From: Iodobacter sp. BJB302
GTDB taxonomy: Bacteria > Pseudomonadota > Gammaproteobacteria > Burkholderiales > Chitinibacteraceae
DNA: 64,000 nucleotides
Reading direction: 5' to 3'
Assembly: GCF_002735645.1 (NCBI RefSeq)
Contig: NZ_PDZG01000002.1
Location: 1-64,000, forward strand
Under the pieces are notes generated by a model that was not told the DNA's origin, made no database searches, and was given only the letters and a program-made list of their open reading frames with translations. A program made the translations under genes and the position numbers. Position 1 is the stretch's first letter. Each line of letters opens with the position of its first letter. Shown here piece after piece: positions 36,794-46,639 of this stretch.

Positions 36794-37665
36794 TGCAAAG
36801 TGGGGAATCATCCAACCCTTTGCTGGAAACAGGCCCGCTGCTTAGCCATAGCGAGTTCGAGCAGTTCAGGCGTTTTATTTATACCGAAGCAGGTATCGAT
36901 ATGCCCCCCAGCAAAAGGGCGCTGATTCAATCCAGATTATCCAAACGCTTAAGGGAATTAGGGCTGGATAATTTCAGCAGCTATTGGCGGCTGTTGCAGC
37001 AAGCCGACGGCATTGATGAGCGGCAAAAAGCCATTAATCTACTGTCTACTAATGAAACCTATTTTTACCGTGAACCAGAGCATTTTTCCTGGCTGCAATT
37101 TCATGTATCAGCCCTGGCAAAAACAAAAAGAGAGCCTATTAAAATCTGGTCTGCAGCCTGCTCTACCGGAGAAGAAGCCTACACCATTGCCATTATTCTG
37201 GCCGAAACACTGGGCATAAATGGTAATTGGGTGCTTTATGCATCAGACATCAATACCCGCGTTACCGCGCTGGCAAAAAGGGCGATTTATCCCTTAGAAC
37301 GGGTCAAAAAAACACCTCCCCATTTATGGCAAAAATACTTTCTGCGCGGCCAGGATCAATATGCAGGAAAAATACGGATTGTTCCCGAGCTGATCAAACG
37401 CGTGCATTTCTTTAATTTAAATTTATTACAAAGTCAGAGTTTTAATCAGCACGATTTCGATATTATTTTTTTAAGAAATGTTCTTATTTATTTTAATGAA
37501 GATACCAAGCAAACAGTGCTGAGTGGCTTATGCAATAAAATTGCCGATGGCGGGCATTTATTAATTAGCCATGCCGAATCGATACGCAATAAAGAATTAC
37601 CACTGATAATGGAAGTGCCTTCGCGCTATCGATTAAATCTGGACCACGCTAAAAACGGGCAATGA
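36793..37665 (+). CDS. cheR: Chemoreceptor methyltransferase CheR
   Basis: CheR methylates glutamates of MCPs using S-adenosylmethionine. The 290-residue protein has the CheR N-terminal helical domain ([28 protein letters not shown]) and the catalytic domain: [17 protein letters not shown] near 118, [19 protein letters not shown] near 150 and [12 protein letters not shown] near 225. Part of this gene is duplicated in broken form at 34412-34527. cheB follows after one base. Confidence 0.93.
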   Translation: MQSGESSNPLLETGPLLSHSEFEQFRRFIYTEAGIDMPPSKRALIQSRLSKRLRELGLDNFSSYWRLLQQADGIDERQKAINLLSTNETYFYREPEHFSWLQFHVSALAKTKREPIKIWSAACSTGEEAYTIAIILAETLGINGNWVLYASDINTRVTALAKRAIYPLERVKKTPPHLWQKYFLRGQDQYAGKIRIVPELIKRVHFFNLNLLQSQSFNQHDFDIIFLRNVLIYFNEDTKQTVLSGLCNKIADGGHLLISHAESIRNKELPLIMEVPSRYRLNLDHAKNGQ

Positions 37666-37666
37666 C

Positions 37667-38749
37667 ATGGCCATTAATGTGCTGATTGTCGATGATTCCG
37701 CCGTAGTCCGGGAGATCCTGACTCAGGTACTGAGCTCTGCCCGCGATATCAATGTAACGGCAGCCGTACCCGACCCCATATTTGCCATGCAGCGAATGAA
37801 AATAAAGTGGCCGGATGTGATTGTGCTCGATATTGAAATGCCCCGCATGGACGGGCTGACCTTTTTACGCCAAATCATGGCAGAGCGCCCTACCCCTATT
37901 GTGATCTGCTCATCGCTTACCGACAAAGGAGCTAATATCACCCTAGACGCCATGTCGGCGGGGGCGGTTTCTATCGTGACCAAACCCACCCTTAATTTAA
38001 AAGCCTTCTTGGAAGGATCGGGCAATGATCTGATCCAGGAAGTACGGGCAGCGGCCATGGCCCGGATGGGCGCAGTCAGATCAAAAGCGGCCAATGGGGC
38101 CACTACCCCCTTTACCCCCGGCCCTAAGCTGACCGCCGATGCCATACTGGAAGCCCCTTCCGGCAAGGCGATGTTCCGCACTACCGATAAGCTGATCGCC
38201 ATTGGCACATCAACCGGCGGCACACAGGCACTCGAATTTATCCTCCCTAAGCTTCCAACGCATTGCCCGGCCGTTGTGGTGGTGCAGCATATGCCTGAAA
38301 AATTCACCACTTCTTTTGCCGAACGCTTAAACCGCTTATCCAAAGTAGAAGTACTTGAGGCCAAAACAGGCGACCGGCTGCTGCCCGGCGTGGTTTTAAT
38401 CGCCCCTGGCGGCAGGCATTTGCTGGTAAAACGCAGCGGCGCGCAGTATATCGCCGAGGTAAAAGACGGCCCGCTGGTCTCACGCCACCGCCCCTCTGTT
38501 GATGTGTTGTTCCGCTCTGTGGCCGTCAGTGCCGGCAGCAATGCCCTGGGCGTGATCATGACCGGCATGGGTGATGACGGGGCCAGAGGAATGCGTGAAA
38601 TGTACGATGCAGGCGCACGCACCCTGGCCCAGGATGAAGAAAGCTGCGTTGTGTTTGGCATGCCCAAAGAAGCGATTGCCCATGGCGGTGTCAGTGAAGT
38701 TATTTCGCTTACACACATCACCCAGACACTCGCGTCATTACGAGGATAG
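37667..38749 (+). CDS. cheB: Chemotaxis methylesterase/deamidase CheB
   Basis: CheB removes methyl groups from MCPs. The 360-residue protein has an N-terminal receiver (VDDSAVVRE..., Asp in [13 protein letters not shown] near 56) and a C-terminal esterase domain with the catalytic Ser in [10 protein letters not shown], His in [10 protein letters not shown] and Asp in [11 protein letters not shown]. The linker of about 40 residues is usual. It forms an unbroken cheW-cheR-cheB run and should be switched on by phosphate from CheA. Confidence 0.94.
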   Translation: MAINVLIVDDSAVVREILTQVLSSARDINVTAAVPDPIFAMQRMKIKWPDVIVLDIEMPRMDGLTFLRQIMAERPTPIVICSSLTDKGANITLDAMSAGAVSIVTKPTLNLKAFLEGSGNDLIQEVRAAAMARMGAVRSKAANGATTPFTPGPKLTADAILEAPSGKAMFRTTDKLIAIGTSTGGTQALEFILPKLPTHCPAVVVVQHMPEKFTTSFAERLNRLSKVEVLEAKTGDRLLPGVVLIAPGGRHLLVKRSGAQYIAEVKDGPLVSRHRPSVDVLFRSVAVSAGSNALGVIMTGMGDDGARGMREMYDAGARTLAQDEESCVVFGMPKEAIAHGGVSEVISLTHITQTLASLRG

Positions 38750-38757
38750 AAGTCATC

Positions 38758-39963
38758 ATGTCTCATTTAGAAAAATGGCGCGGGCGTATCGCACTGGTTG
38801 TGGATGATTCGCCCAGCCATCGTTTTGTTGCTGTTGAATATCTTAAGGAGATTGGCTTTGCCGGTGTTCATGAGGCCGCAGATGGCAACGAGGCACTCCA
38901 TATATTACAAACACTGGAGCAGGTCGATTTAATCCTGACCGATCTCAGCATGCCCGGCATGGATGGCATTGAGTTACTGGGCTGCCTTGCCAAAACACCC
39001 AAGCAGTATTTTATTTCTGTGATGAGCAGCGTGCCGCGCGATGTGCTCGATACCGTTCAGGGTATTGCAGATGCATCCAGCTTAGAGCTGCTCGCCGTTA
39101 TACCCAAGCCGCTTACCCTGGAAGCCATTTGCGCCCTGCTGCAAAACTCTGACCCGGATTTACATATTGTGGGCTCGCCCTGGCCTCAGCTTGAATTCAG
39201 CGTTGAAGATGTAGCTTGCGCCATGGAGGCCAACGAGCTGCGGCTTTATTTTCAACCCAAAGTCACTATTGTCAATAAAAAACTGGTGGGTTTTGAGGCT
39301 CTGGCACGCTGGCTGCATCCGGCGCACGGCGTTTTACCACCCATTGCATTTATTCATCATATCGAGCAAGGCGAATTAGCACTGCGTTTCTTTTATGCCT
39401 TATTAAGCTCTGCCTGCGATATGTTAAAAGCCATGCAAACAATATCAGCAGAGATTCATTGCTCGGTTAACCTGCCCGTGCCCCTGCTCGATAGTGCCGG
39501 GCTGGTCGATAAAATGCAGGCCATTGTGGAATCAAAAGGAATTGATAGTAAATATATTGTGGTAGAAGTCACCGAAACCACATTAATGTCTAATCTGGCC
39601 ACATTTCTGGGCGCTTTAGCCAGGATGAGGCTCAAAGGATTTGGCGTGGCTATGGATGATTACGGCACCGGCTATTCTTCAATGAAGCAATTATCCCGCT
39701 GCCCGTTTACCGAAATAAAAATTGATAAAGAATTTGTGCACGATGCATTTAACAGCACAAAGAAACTTGCCATTTTAACGTCGGCCATTTCCATGAGCCA
39801 GCGGCTGAATCTTAAAACCGTGGCCGAAGGTGTGGAAACAGCAGATGACTGGGATCAACTTTCCGCCTTGGGCTGCGATATTGCTCAGGGCTATTTTATC
39901 AGCAGGCCCATACCGGAAGAAAACGTATTAGAGTGGATTGCAAACTGGCAGGCTGAATCGTAA
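38758..39963 (+). CDS. Response regulator with EAL (c-di-GMP phosphodiesterase) domain
   Basis: A 401-residue REC-EAL protein. The receiver (residues about 15-130) has the acidic pair in VVDDS and the phosphoacceptor Asp in LILTDLSMPGMDG. The EAL domain begins near 150: ANELRLYFQPKVTI, then GFEALARW (the EAL motif), VEVTETTLM, MDDYGTGYSS, KIDKEFV, AEGVET and GYFISRPI. All key metal and catalytic positions appear kept, so it should hydrolyse c-di-GMP. It starts eight bases after cheB, linking this chemosensory pathway to c-di-GMP levels. Confidence 0.92.
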   Translation: MSHLEKWRGRIALVVDDSPSHRFVAVEYLKEIGFAGVHEAADGNEALHILQTLEQVDLILTDLSMPGMDGIELLGCLAKTPKQYFISVMSSVPRDVLDTVQGIADASSLELLAVIPKPLTLEAICALLQNSDPDLHIVGSPWPQLEFSVEDVACAMEANELRLYFQPKVTIVNKKLVGFEALARWLHPAHGVLPPIAFIHHIEQGELALRFFYALLSSACDMLKAMQTISAEIHCSVNLPVPLLDSAGLVDKMQAIVESKGIDSKYIVVEVTETTLMSNLATFLGALARMRLKGFGVAMDDYGTGYSSMKQLSRCPFTEIKIDKEFVHDAFNSTKKLAILTSAISMSQRLNLKTVAEGVETADDWDQLSALGCDIAQGYFISRPIPEENVLEWIANWQAES

Positions 39964-40059
39964 TTTATCTGCACCAATTAGCCGCTCATATCAGATAAAA
40001 AATTTCACACCAGAGAAAGAATTTAATTAACCGATCTGACAAATTTTCAAACCACCCAA

Positions 40060-41061
40060 ATGCAAAAAGCCAGCTCGAAAGCCAAAACTGGCGCAGCTGA
40101 CTCACGAAGCCTGATGTTAAGCGCTGGCGGGTTGGCACTGCTCATCACTATGATGCTGGGTGCATTAATTTCCCGCAGTATTTTGCACCCACTTGGCGGT
40201 GATCCTGCCTATGCCATGGAAGTGATGGCGCGAGTGGCCGAAGGCAATTTAGCCACCACAATCCGCCAGAAAGACAACGACCGCAGCAGCCTTTTAGCCT
40301 CAAATCAAAGGCATGGCCCATCGCTTGTCAGATACGCTCACCGAAGTGGGCTCCATGGCCAGCGCCATCAGCGGCGCATCAGAGCAGGTTTCAGCCAGAA
40401 TGCAGACAATGCGCGGGTCACCGAGGGCATTGCGCCTAAGTCAGCAGGCGGCGCCACTGAAGGTGGCAAGGCGGTGGACGATATGGTGCATGCCATGAAG
40501 GAAATCGCCTCGCGTATTACGGTAATCAATGACATCGCCAATAAAACCGACCTGCTGGCGATTAACGCCGCCATTGAAGCAGCCCGTGCGGGAGAGCACG
40601 GAAAAGGCTTTGCAACCGTTGCCGTAGAGGCGCGCAAACTGGCAGAACGCTCGCAGGTTGCCGCAAGGGAAATTGGCGATCTGGCAGGAAAATCTGTAGC
40701 CGTAGCCGAGCGGGCCGACTTCTTACTCATGGAAATGTTGCCCGGCATCGGTAAAACAGCCGCTCTGGTACAAGAAATTTCGGCCGCCTCCAGTGAACAA
40801 CGTAGCGGCATTGAGCAGATCAATAGTGCAGTCATGCAAATCAATGGCGGAATGCAATCTTCAGCCGCATCGGCTGAAGCGCTGAGCGCCATCGCAGAAG
40901 AGCTCAGCTCAACCGCCATGCAGCTGCAGACGCCGATGCAGCAATTTAATTTACGCGGGCACAGAAACACCCAGAGGCGCTCCTCTCCCCAAACGGTGCA
41001 GGATGATACGTTTGAAGACGATGACGATGAGACAGACGATTACACTTTCTGGCGGCATTAA
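40060..41061 (+). pseudogene. MCP C-terminal remnant with a frameshift pair
   Basis: A 333-codon open frame close to the MCP at 34596 but lacking its first membrane segment and whole sensor (about the first 185 residues). The HAMP and signalling parts align, except for a 30-residue scrambled stretch. A +1 base in TCAAATC (near 40302) shifts the frame. A 94-bp loss between two CAGCCA repeats, seen against 35446-35545 in the paralogue, then restores it. The tip region is intact ([29 protein letters not shown]), so a soluble or single-span fragment could be made, but normal signalling is doubtful. Confidence 0.8.
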
Positions 41062-41075
41062 AACAAGAACCGCAT

Positions 41076-42026
41076 TTAAACAATGATATTTCTGGCCTCC
41101 CCGGCCAGAAAAGCATCAATATTATGAATCAGCTGATCTGCTAATTGCTGCATGGTAAATTGCCCTGCCCATGCAATATGCGGGGTGATAATCAGATTAG
41201 GCTGGCTGATATCCAATAGCGCATTGCCATTTTTTGGGGGCTCTGTGATTAAAACATCCAGCCCTGCCCCGCCTAACTGGCCCATTTGCAATGCATGCAA
41301 TAAAGCCGCTTCATCGACCAGGCCACCTCTTGCCGTATTAATCAGCACTGCATCTTTTTTCATCAGCGCCAATTCTGCTGCACCAATTAAATGGCGGGTT
41401 TGCTCATTCAAGGGACAATGCAAGCTCAGCACATCGGCACGGGAAAGCGCTTCGTTAAAATCAACATAGCCCTGGCGCACTGTTTCAGCGTGCTTTCTTT
41501 CTGCAAAAAGCACGTTCATGCCTAAGGCACGGGCCAGAGCCGCCATCGCCTGCCCCAGCGCGCCTGAGCCGATTAAAGTCAGCGTGCTGCCTGCCAAATC
41601 ATGGATAGGCGCGGCAAAATGGCAAAAACTTTTGGCCTGTTGCCACAGGCCCGCTTCAACATCCGCCCGGTACGCCAGCAGCTGGCGGCGTAATACCAGC
41701 ATCAGCATCAGGGCATGCTCCGGCACACCGGCAAGCGCGTAATCACGAATATTACACACGCGGATTCCACGCGCTTTGCAAGCGGCCAGATCAATCTGGT
41801 TATAGCCGGTGGCCGCGACAGCAATCAGTTTAAGATTTGGGCAGGCCGCAATGGTTGCTGCTGTAAGCGCTACTTTATTGCTGATCGCAATATCGGCATT
41901 AATCAGACGCCCTGCTGCTTCATCCGCGCTTGTATTGGCATATTCCTGCCATTGATGCGGCGCTTTTAAGGGGAGTAAAGTAAGCGGCAAAGAGTCTCTG
42001 TCTAAAAACACAATCCGTGGCAGCAT
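41076..42026 (-). CDS. D-2-hydroxyacid dehydrogenase (glycerate dehydrogenase-like)
   Basis: A 316-residue NAD(P)-dependent dehydrogenase. The nucleotide-binding motif is LIGSGALGQAMAALARALG near 150, followed by INTARGGLVDEAALL near 232. The catalytic residues lie in this C-terminal core: Arg in TARGG, Glu in LDVLITEPP and His in ITPHIAWAG near 285. The N-terminal substrate part contains ATGYNQIDLAACKARGI. It resembles hydroxypyruvate reductase/glycerate dehydrogenase, but the substrate is not certain. It is convergent with the chemosensory cluster and divergent from the DJ-1 gene. Confidence 0.9.
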   Translation of the reverse strand: MLPRIVFLDRDSLPLTLLPLKAPHQWQEYANTSADEAAGRLINADIAISNKVALTAATIAACPNLKLIAVAATGYNQIDLAACKARGIRVCNIRDYALAGVPEHALMLMLVLRRQLLAYRADVEAGLWQQAKSFCHFAAPIHDLAGSTLTLIGSGALGQAMAALARALGMNVLFAERKHAETVRQGYVDFNEALSRADVLSLHCPLNEQTRHLIGAAELALMKKDAVLINTARGGLVDEAALLHALQMGQLGGAGLDVLITEPPKNGNALLDISQPNLIITPHIAWAGQFTMQQLADQLIHNIDAFLAGEARNIIV

Positions 42027-42061
42027 ATATCACGCTCTCAATTAATTAAAAAGGCAGCAAA

Positions 42062-42613
42062 ATGAATCAAGTCGATCTCTTTCTGGCTCCCGGTTTTGAA
42101 GAAATAGAATTAGTAACGGTCGTGGATATTTTACGCCGCGCCGATATAAGCACCCGCCTGATCTCGATTCACAGCGAGCTGGCTGTCACGGGCGCACATC
42201 AAATCACTATTCAGGCGGATCTGTCCATGGATAAGGCAGATCACAATGCCCAGATGCTGGTTCTGCCCGGTGGCGGGCCTGGCACGCAAGCGATGCTGGC
42301 CTGTACTGAGCTGCATACCCGCCTGCAACAGCACCTTACCCAGGGCAAGCCCCTGGCCGCAATTTGCGCAGCCCCCATGGTGCTGGCCAAAGCGGATTTA
42401 CTCAAGGGGATCAATGCCACTTGCTACCCTGGCTGCGAAGCGGTGTTAACGGATGCAGGTGCAAATATTGTGATCAGGGATGTGGTACAAGATGGCCTGA
42501 TCACCACCTCACGCGGCCCAGGCACGGCTGCCGCATTTGCTTTCGAGCTGGTGCGCCAACTTAAAGGAGAGGCTATTTCACAACAGCTGAGTAAAGAAAT
42601 GCTGTTTGCCTGA
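42062..42613 (+). CDS. DJ-1/PfpI family protein (YajL-like)
   Basis: A 183-residue protein of the DJ-1/ThiJ/PfpI superfamily. The nucleophile-elbow Cys102 is in LAAICAAPMVL, with a conserved Glu at residue 15 (GFEEIE). The length fits YajL/DJ-1, which act as redox-linked chaperones and have been reported as deglycases. An LVLPGGGPGT turn lies near 67. It is monocistronic, divergent from the dehydrogenase, and ends at a strong terminator. Confidence 0.88.
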   Translation: MNQVDLFLAPGFEEIELVTVVDILRRADISTRLISIHSELAVTGAHQITIQADLSMDKADHNAQMLVLPGGGPGTQAMLACTELHTRLQQHLTQGKPLAAICAAPMVLAKADLLKGINATCYPGCEAVLTDAGANIVIRDVVQDGLITTSRGPGTAAAFAFELVRQLKGEAISQQLSKEMLFA

Positions 42614-42635
42614 GCAATACGCATACAGCAGACAC

Positions 42636-42667
42636 AAAAAAGCCCGCATTTTTTATGCGGGCTTTTA
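42636..42667. terminator. Bidirectional terminator between DJ-1 gene and cheR paralogue
   Basis: AGCCCGCAT (42641-42649) pairs with ATGCGGGCT (42655-42663) over a TTTTT loop, with an A-run before and a T-run after. It serves both convergent genes. Confidence 0.9.
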
Positions 42668-42674
42668 CGCTGAA

Positions 42675-43490
42675 TTAAACCAGCTCATACACCGTTTTAC
42701 CGCGCAATTTAAATAATTGCGCTGCGTGGTAAAGATTTTCTGAATGCCCCACCACCAATAAACCTGAAGATTTCATTTGCGGCGCAAAGCGTTCAAGGAT
42801 TTTAAGCTGAGTGGGTTTATCAAAATAAATCATTACATTACGGCAGAAAACCACATCAAACGGGCCGCGAATTGTCCATGTGGCCTCCACCAGATTCAGC
42901 CGCTTAAATGTAATTAAATCGCGCAGCTCCTGCTTGGCCTGATAGCGGCCATCGGGCAGCTTATCAAAAAAGCGCTTCACCCTTTGCGGGCCCATGCGCT
43001 CGACTTCTTCACCCGCATAAATGCCGATGCGGCCGGTTTCCAGCACATTGGTATCTAAATCTGTGGCCGTAATTTTAACCGGCGGCCGCATGCTATCGAA
43101 AGCTTCACACGCTGTCATGGCAATGCTGTAAGGCTCTTCACCTGTACTGGAAGCAGATGACCATACCTGCAGTGCACCCGAGCTGCGATGCGCCAGCAAA
43201 TGCTCAGCCAAAATAGGGAAATGATGCGCCTCACGAAAAAACGAGGTGAGATTGGTGGTCAGTGAATTGGTAAACAATTCAAATTCTTTGCTATTGCCCC
43301 GCTCTAAGAGCTGCAAATAATCATTAAATGATTGCAGCCCTAAGGCGCGCAGACGTTTAGCTAAACGCCCGTAAACCATATCTTGTTTAGCAGGAGAAAG
43401 AGCAATGCCTGCGTAGTTATAAATTAATTTACGCACCTTTTCGAAGTCTTGCTCCGTAAACTGAAATTCACGAGAAGGCGTTGGCAACAT
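42675..43490 (-). CDS. cheR: CheR-family protein-glutamate methyltransferase (second copy)
   Basis: A 271-residue CheR outside the main che run. The N-terminal helical domain (FEKVRKLIYNYAGIALSPAKQDMVYGRL) and the catalytic domain (VWSSASSTGEEPYSIAM near 110, TATDLDTNVLETGRIGIY near 140, FDVVFCRNVMIYF near 208) are complete. It is the canonical size of flagellar-type CheR and only moderately similar to the CheR at 36793, so it may serve a different receptor set. No che genes lie beside it. Confidence 0.92.
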   Translation of the reverse strand: MLPTPSREFQFTEQDFEKVRKLIYNYAGIALSPAKQDMVYGRLAKRLRALGLQSFNDYLQLLERGNSKEFELFTNSLTTNLTSFFREAHHFPILAEHLLAHRSSGALQVWSSASSTGEEPYSIAMTACEAFDSMRPPVKITATDLDTNVLETGRIGIYAGEEVERMGPQRVKRFFDKLPDGRYQAKQELRDLITFKRLNLVEATWTIRGPFDVVFCRNVMIYFDKPTQLKILERFAPQMKSSGLLVVGHSENLYHAAQLFKLRGKTVYELV

Positions 43491-43554
43491 GGGGATCCTT
43501 TAATCAAATTCTTATCAACAAACGTGACAAATAAAAAACAGCAGCTTAATAGTG

Positions 43555-45078
43555 TTATAGCCCCAAATCTGACCAAATAGCATCTACACGCGCTTTTACT
43601 TCATCATTCATGGCAATGGTTCTGCCCCATTCACGGCTGGTTTCACCCGGCCATTTATTGGTGGCATCCAAGCCCATTTTACCGCCCAGCCCGCTGATGG
43701 GCGAGGCAAAGTCAAGATAATCAATGGGCGTGCTTTCTACCAGGGTGGTATCCCTTACCGGATCCATACGCGTGGTAATGGCCCAGATGACTTCTTTCCA
43801 ATCCCGAATATCAATATCGTCATCTACCACCACAATAAATTTGGTGTACATAAACTGACGCAAAAATGACCACACACCAAACATCACCCGTTTTGCATGA
43901 CCCGGATAGGATTTTTTAATAGAAACAATCGCCATCCGGTAGCTGCAGCCCTCGGGCGGCAAATAAAAATCGACGATTTCGCTAAATTGCTTTTGCAAAA
44001 TAGGCACAAACACTTCATTTAAAGCCACGCCCAGCACCGCAGGCTCATCTGGTGGCTTGCCGGTATAGGTACTGTGGTATATCGGGTTTTTACGCGTAGT
44101 AATGCGCTCCAGCGTAAATACCGGGAACCAGTCTTTCTCGTTGTAATAGCCGGTGTGATCCCCATACGGGCCTTCAAGCGCATACAGATACCCCCCCACT
44201 TCTTTAAGCGGAATACCTGCTTCGCTCACGCCGCTAAAGCCCGCTTCAGCAGGCTGAATATGCCCTTCAAGGATAATCTCGGCCCGGGCAGGCACTTGCA
44301 AATCAGAGCCTAGGCACTTGACCAGTTCTGTTTTGGAACCGCGTAATAAGCCCGCAAACTGGTATTCAGACAAAGTATCAGGAACAGGGGTGACTGCACC
44401 CAAAATAGTGGCAGGATCACAACCCAAAACCACAGCAATCGGAAATGGCTGGCCGGGCTTTTGCAGCGCGTGCTCTCTGAAATCCAGAGCACCGCCGCGA
44501 TGCGCCAGCCAACGCATAATTACCTGATTGCGGCTGATCACCTGCTGGCGGTAAATCCCCAGATTCTGGCGCTTTTTATTTGGGCCACGCGTCACGACCA
44601 AGCCCCAAGTAATCAGTGGCGCGGCATCTTCTGGCCAGCAGTGTTGAATCGGAATGCGCGCCAGATCAACCGCCTCGCCTTCCCAAATCACTTCTTGGCA
44701 GGGGCCGTTTTTGACTTCTTTGGGCGACATATTCAAGACTTGCTTAAGCAGAGGCAGCTTATCCCATGCATCGCGCAAGCCTTTGGGCGGCTCTGGCTCT
44801 TTTAAATAAGCCAGTGTCTTGCCGATTTCGCGCAGCGCGCTAATTTCAGCCGCGCCCATGCCATTGGCCACCCTTGTTGGCGTGCCAAAGAGATTAGCCA
44901 GTACGGGCATGCTATGGCCAGGTACATTCTCGAATAAAATCGCCGGGCCTTCTGAACGCAAAGTGCGATCACAAATTTCGGTCATTTCGAGATAGGGCGA
45001 AACAGGGATTTTCACCCGTTTTAACTCGCCACGTTTTTCCAGCTGCTCAATAAAATCACGCAAATCTTGGTATTGCAT
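43555..45078 (-). CDS. ubiD: 4-hydroxy-3-polyprenylbenzoate decarboxylase UbiD
   Basis: UbiD decarboxylates 4-hydroxy-3-polyprenylbenzoate in ubiquinone synthesis, using prenylated FMN made by UbiX (not in the window). At 507 residues it is slightly longer than the usual 490. The family start [22 protein letters not shown] and the active-site region ([30 protein letters not shown]) are visible. The latter holds the conserved Arg and Glu residues around positions 270-290. It is close upstream of, and co-directional with, the cheR paralogue, but probably separate from it. Confidence 0.95.
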   Translation of the reverse strand: MQYQDLRDFIEQLEKRGELKRVKIPVSPYLEMTEICDRTLRSEGPAILFENVPGHSMPVLANLFGTPTRVANGMGAAEISALREIGKTLAYLKEPEPPKGLRDAWDKLPLLKQVLNMSPKEVKNGPCQEVIWEGEAVDLARIPIQHCWPEDAAPLITWGLVVTRGPNKKRQNLGIYRQQVISRNQVIMRWLAHRGGALDFREHALQKPGQPFPIAVVLGCDPATILGAVTPVPDTLSEYQFAGLLRGSKTELVKCLGSDLQVPARAEIILEGHIQPAEAGFSGVSEAGIPLKEVGGYLYALEGPYGDHTGYYNEKDWFPVFTLERITTRKNPIYHSTYTGKPPDEPAVLGVALNEVFVPILQKQFSEIVDFYLPPEGCSYRMAIVSIKKSYPGHAKRVMFGVWSFLRQFMYTKFIVVVDDDIDIRDWKEVIWAITTRMDPVRDTTLVESTPIDYLDFASPISGLGGKMGLDATNKWPGETSREWGRTIAMNDEVKARVDAIWSDLGL

Positions 45079-45104
45079 AAACAGAACTCAGGCAAAAACA
45101 ACCA

Positions 45105-46001
45105 TTACTCGGACAAAGTCATGCTGGCGCGGTAAATGCCACCGGCGGCAATCGTCAATGCATTATCCAGCACGTCTCCACGCTCCACACAAACAAAGCC
45201 CGGATAATTACCCTGGCCCACATCGGCCAGTTTTGCTGCGTCTTCCCAAGGGTTCCAGACAATAGCGGAGCGGGTATCACTCACGATATGGGTTTGCCCT
45301 GAGCCGTGGCTGATCACTTGTTTTGCAGGTACGTTTAAGTAGACACGATCAGTAAGCGACTGCACCTGCAGATCGCCTTCCTGCACTTTACGCGGATGGC
45401 CTTCCAGCAGCGTATTGACAAAGGTACACCCTTCCAGCCCGCTGATTGCAATTTCACTTACATCAGGCACGGCCAGGTAGCTGTGAAAGGCTTGCGAAAA
45501 GGGGGCAGGCTGATCGCTTAAGTTTTCTACACTCAGCGCAAGCGTTAACTCACGGCCCACCGTTAATGCCAAGCGAAACACAAACGCATGGGGCCATATG
45601 GCCTGTGTTGCCGCTGTATCGTGTAATTCGAGCACAACTTTGATATCACCATTACCCAGGATCTCGGCTTCAGTAACATCCCAATTGGATGTGCGCGCAA
45701 AACCATGGGCTGGCTGGCCATCAGGATGGCGGCCAAACCAGGGCATACAGAGGGGAATCCCCCCGCGAATTGCTTTACCTGCGGCAAAAACAGCTTTGGG
45801 CGACAGCCAGAGCAGCTCCCGCCCATCCGCTGGAATAAATGACAGTAAATGAGCGCCCTGCAAAGCAAGCGCGGCACGGCCTGCTGCCCCCTGAATTTGC
45901 AAAACAGGCAAGCCCGGCTCTTCCCCGCCATAAAGATCTGCGGATGAGCACAGGCTGATTTCCGGGATAGTTGCCAGCAAGGTGGCAAGATTTGCTTGCA
46001 T
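45105..46001 (-). CDS. D-hexose-6-phosphate mutarotase (YeaD-like)
   Basis: An aldose 1-epimerase superfamily enzyme that speeds alpha-beta interconversion of glucose-6-phosphate and related sugars. The start at 46001 is chosen because an AAGGAG lies six bases before it; an upstream in-frame start at 46019 has none. The 298-residue product has GGIPLCMPWFGRHPDGQPAHGFARTSNWDV (residues about 80-110) with the conserved His residues, SQAFHSYLAV near 170 and NPWEDAAKLADVG near 250. It is not part of an obvious operon. Confidence 0.9.
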   Translation of the reverse strand: MQANLATLLATIPEISLCSSADLYGGEEPGLPVLQIQGAAGRAALALQGAHLLSFIPADGRELLWLSPKAVFAAGKAIRGGIPLCMPWFGRHPDGQPAHGFARTSNWDVTEAEILGNGDIKVVLELHDTAATQAIWPHAFVFRLALTVGRELTLALSVENLSDQPAPFSQAFHSYLAVPDVSEIAISGLEGCTFVNTLLEGHPRKVQEGDLQVQSLTDRVYLNVPAKQVISHGSGQTHIVSDTRSAIVWNPWEDAAKLADVGQGNYPGFVCVERGDVLDNALTIAAGGIYRASMTLSE

Positions 46002-46040
46002 AGAGAACTCCTTCAACACGTCATCTTTAAATTACTGGCT

Positions 46041-46460
46041 TCAGGCCGGGCGACGGGGCACCCAGACCAGTGCATCACCATCAATTACTTTTTCATCTTT
46101 TACCCAGCACTCTGTCAGCAAGCGGGCACGCTGTTTATCCGGCAGCACTTCACTGACGGTTACCCGGGCAGTAACGGTGTCACCAATTTTAACCGGCTTC
46201 AGGAACTTCAGATTTTGCCCCATATAAATCGCCCCAGGTCCCGGCAGCCGGGTACCAATCACGGTAGAAATCAGGCTGGCACTGAGCATGCCATGCACAA
46301 TCCGCCCGCCAAAGCGCGTAGCCGATGCGTACTCTTCATCAATATGCATGGGATTATTGTCGCCAGAAATACCGGCAAATAAAACAATATCAGCCTCAGT
46401 TAAGGTTTTGCGATATTCAGCAATCTGATCCGCCTGCAAGTCTTCAATGTAATATGCCAT
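46041..46460 (-). CDS. MaoC-family dehydratase ((R)-specific enoyl-CoA hydratase-like)
   Basis: A 139-residue hot-dog fold protein with the hydratase motif: FAGISGDNNPMHIDEEYASATRFGGRIVHGM (about residues 28-58) supplies the catalytic Asp and His. At this length it resembles PhaJ, which diverts enoyl-CoA to (R)-3-hydroxyacyl-CoA for polyhydroxyalkanoate. No pha synthase gene is near, so the role is open. Two palindromes lie just upstream (46474-46485 and 46504-46532). Confidence 0.88.
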   Translation of the reverse strand: MAYYIEDLQADQIAEYRKTLTEADIVLFAGISGDNNPMHIDEEYASATRFGGRIVHGMLSASLISTVIGTRLPGPGAIYMGQNLKFLKPVKIGDTVTARVTVSEVLPDKQRARLLTECWVKDEKVIDGDALVWVPRRPA

Positions 46461-46473
46461 TTAATACACCTCA

Positions 46474-46485
46474 TTAACGCGTTAA
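46474..46485. promoter_or_regulatory. Perfect 12-bp palindrome before the MaoC gene
   Basis: TTAACGCGTTAA, 14 bases before the start codon and just upstream of its GAGGTG ribosome-binding site. It could be an operator. Confidence 0.4.
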
Positions 46486-46503
46486 GTGATTTAATTTTCA
46501 GAC

Positions 46504-46532
46504 TCCTGATTTATTGCTTCAATAAATCAGGA
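46504..46532. repeat. 12-bp-arm inverted repeat upstream of the MaoC gene
   Basis: TCCTGATTTATT (46504-46515) and AATAAATCAGGA (46521-46532) are perfect arms around a GCTTC loop. There is no T-run on either side, so it is either an operator-like element or an RNA hairpin. Confidence 0.6.
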
Positions 46533-46639
46533 CACAAACAGACTCACCAACAATATGCACTTGCAGTGCAAACACGGATGAGCCACAGGTCACGATAAGT
46601 TTGCTAATTCATGAAAAATTAATACCAAATACAGGCAAA

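Noticed and set aside
37723-38766. Long minus-strand ORF across cheB
   Set aside because: Antisense shadow; the plus-strand frame has clear CheB domains and catalytic residues.
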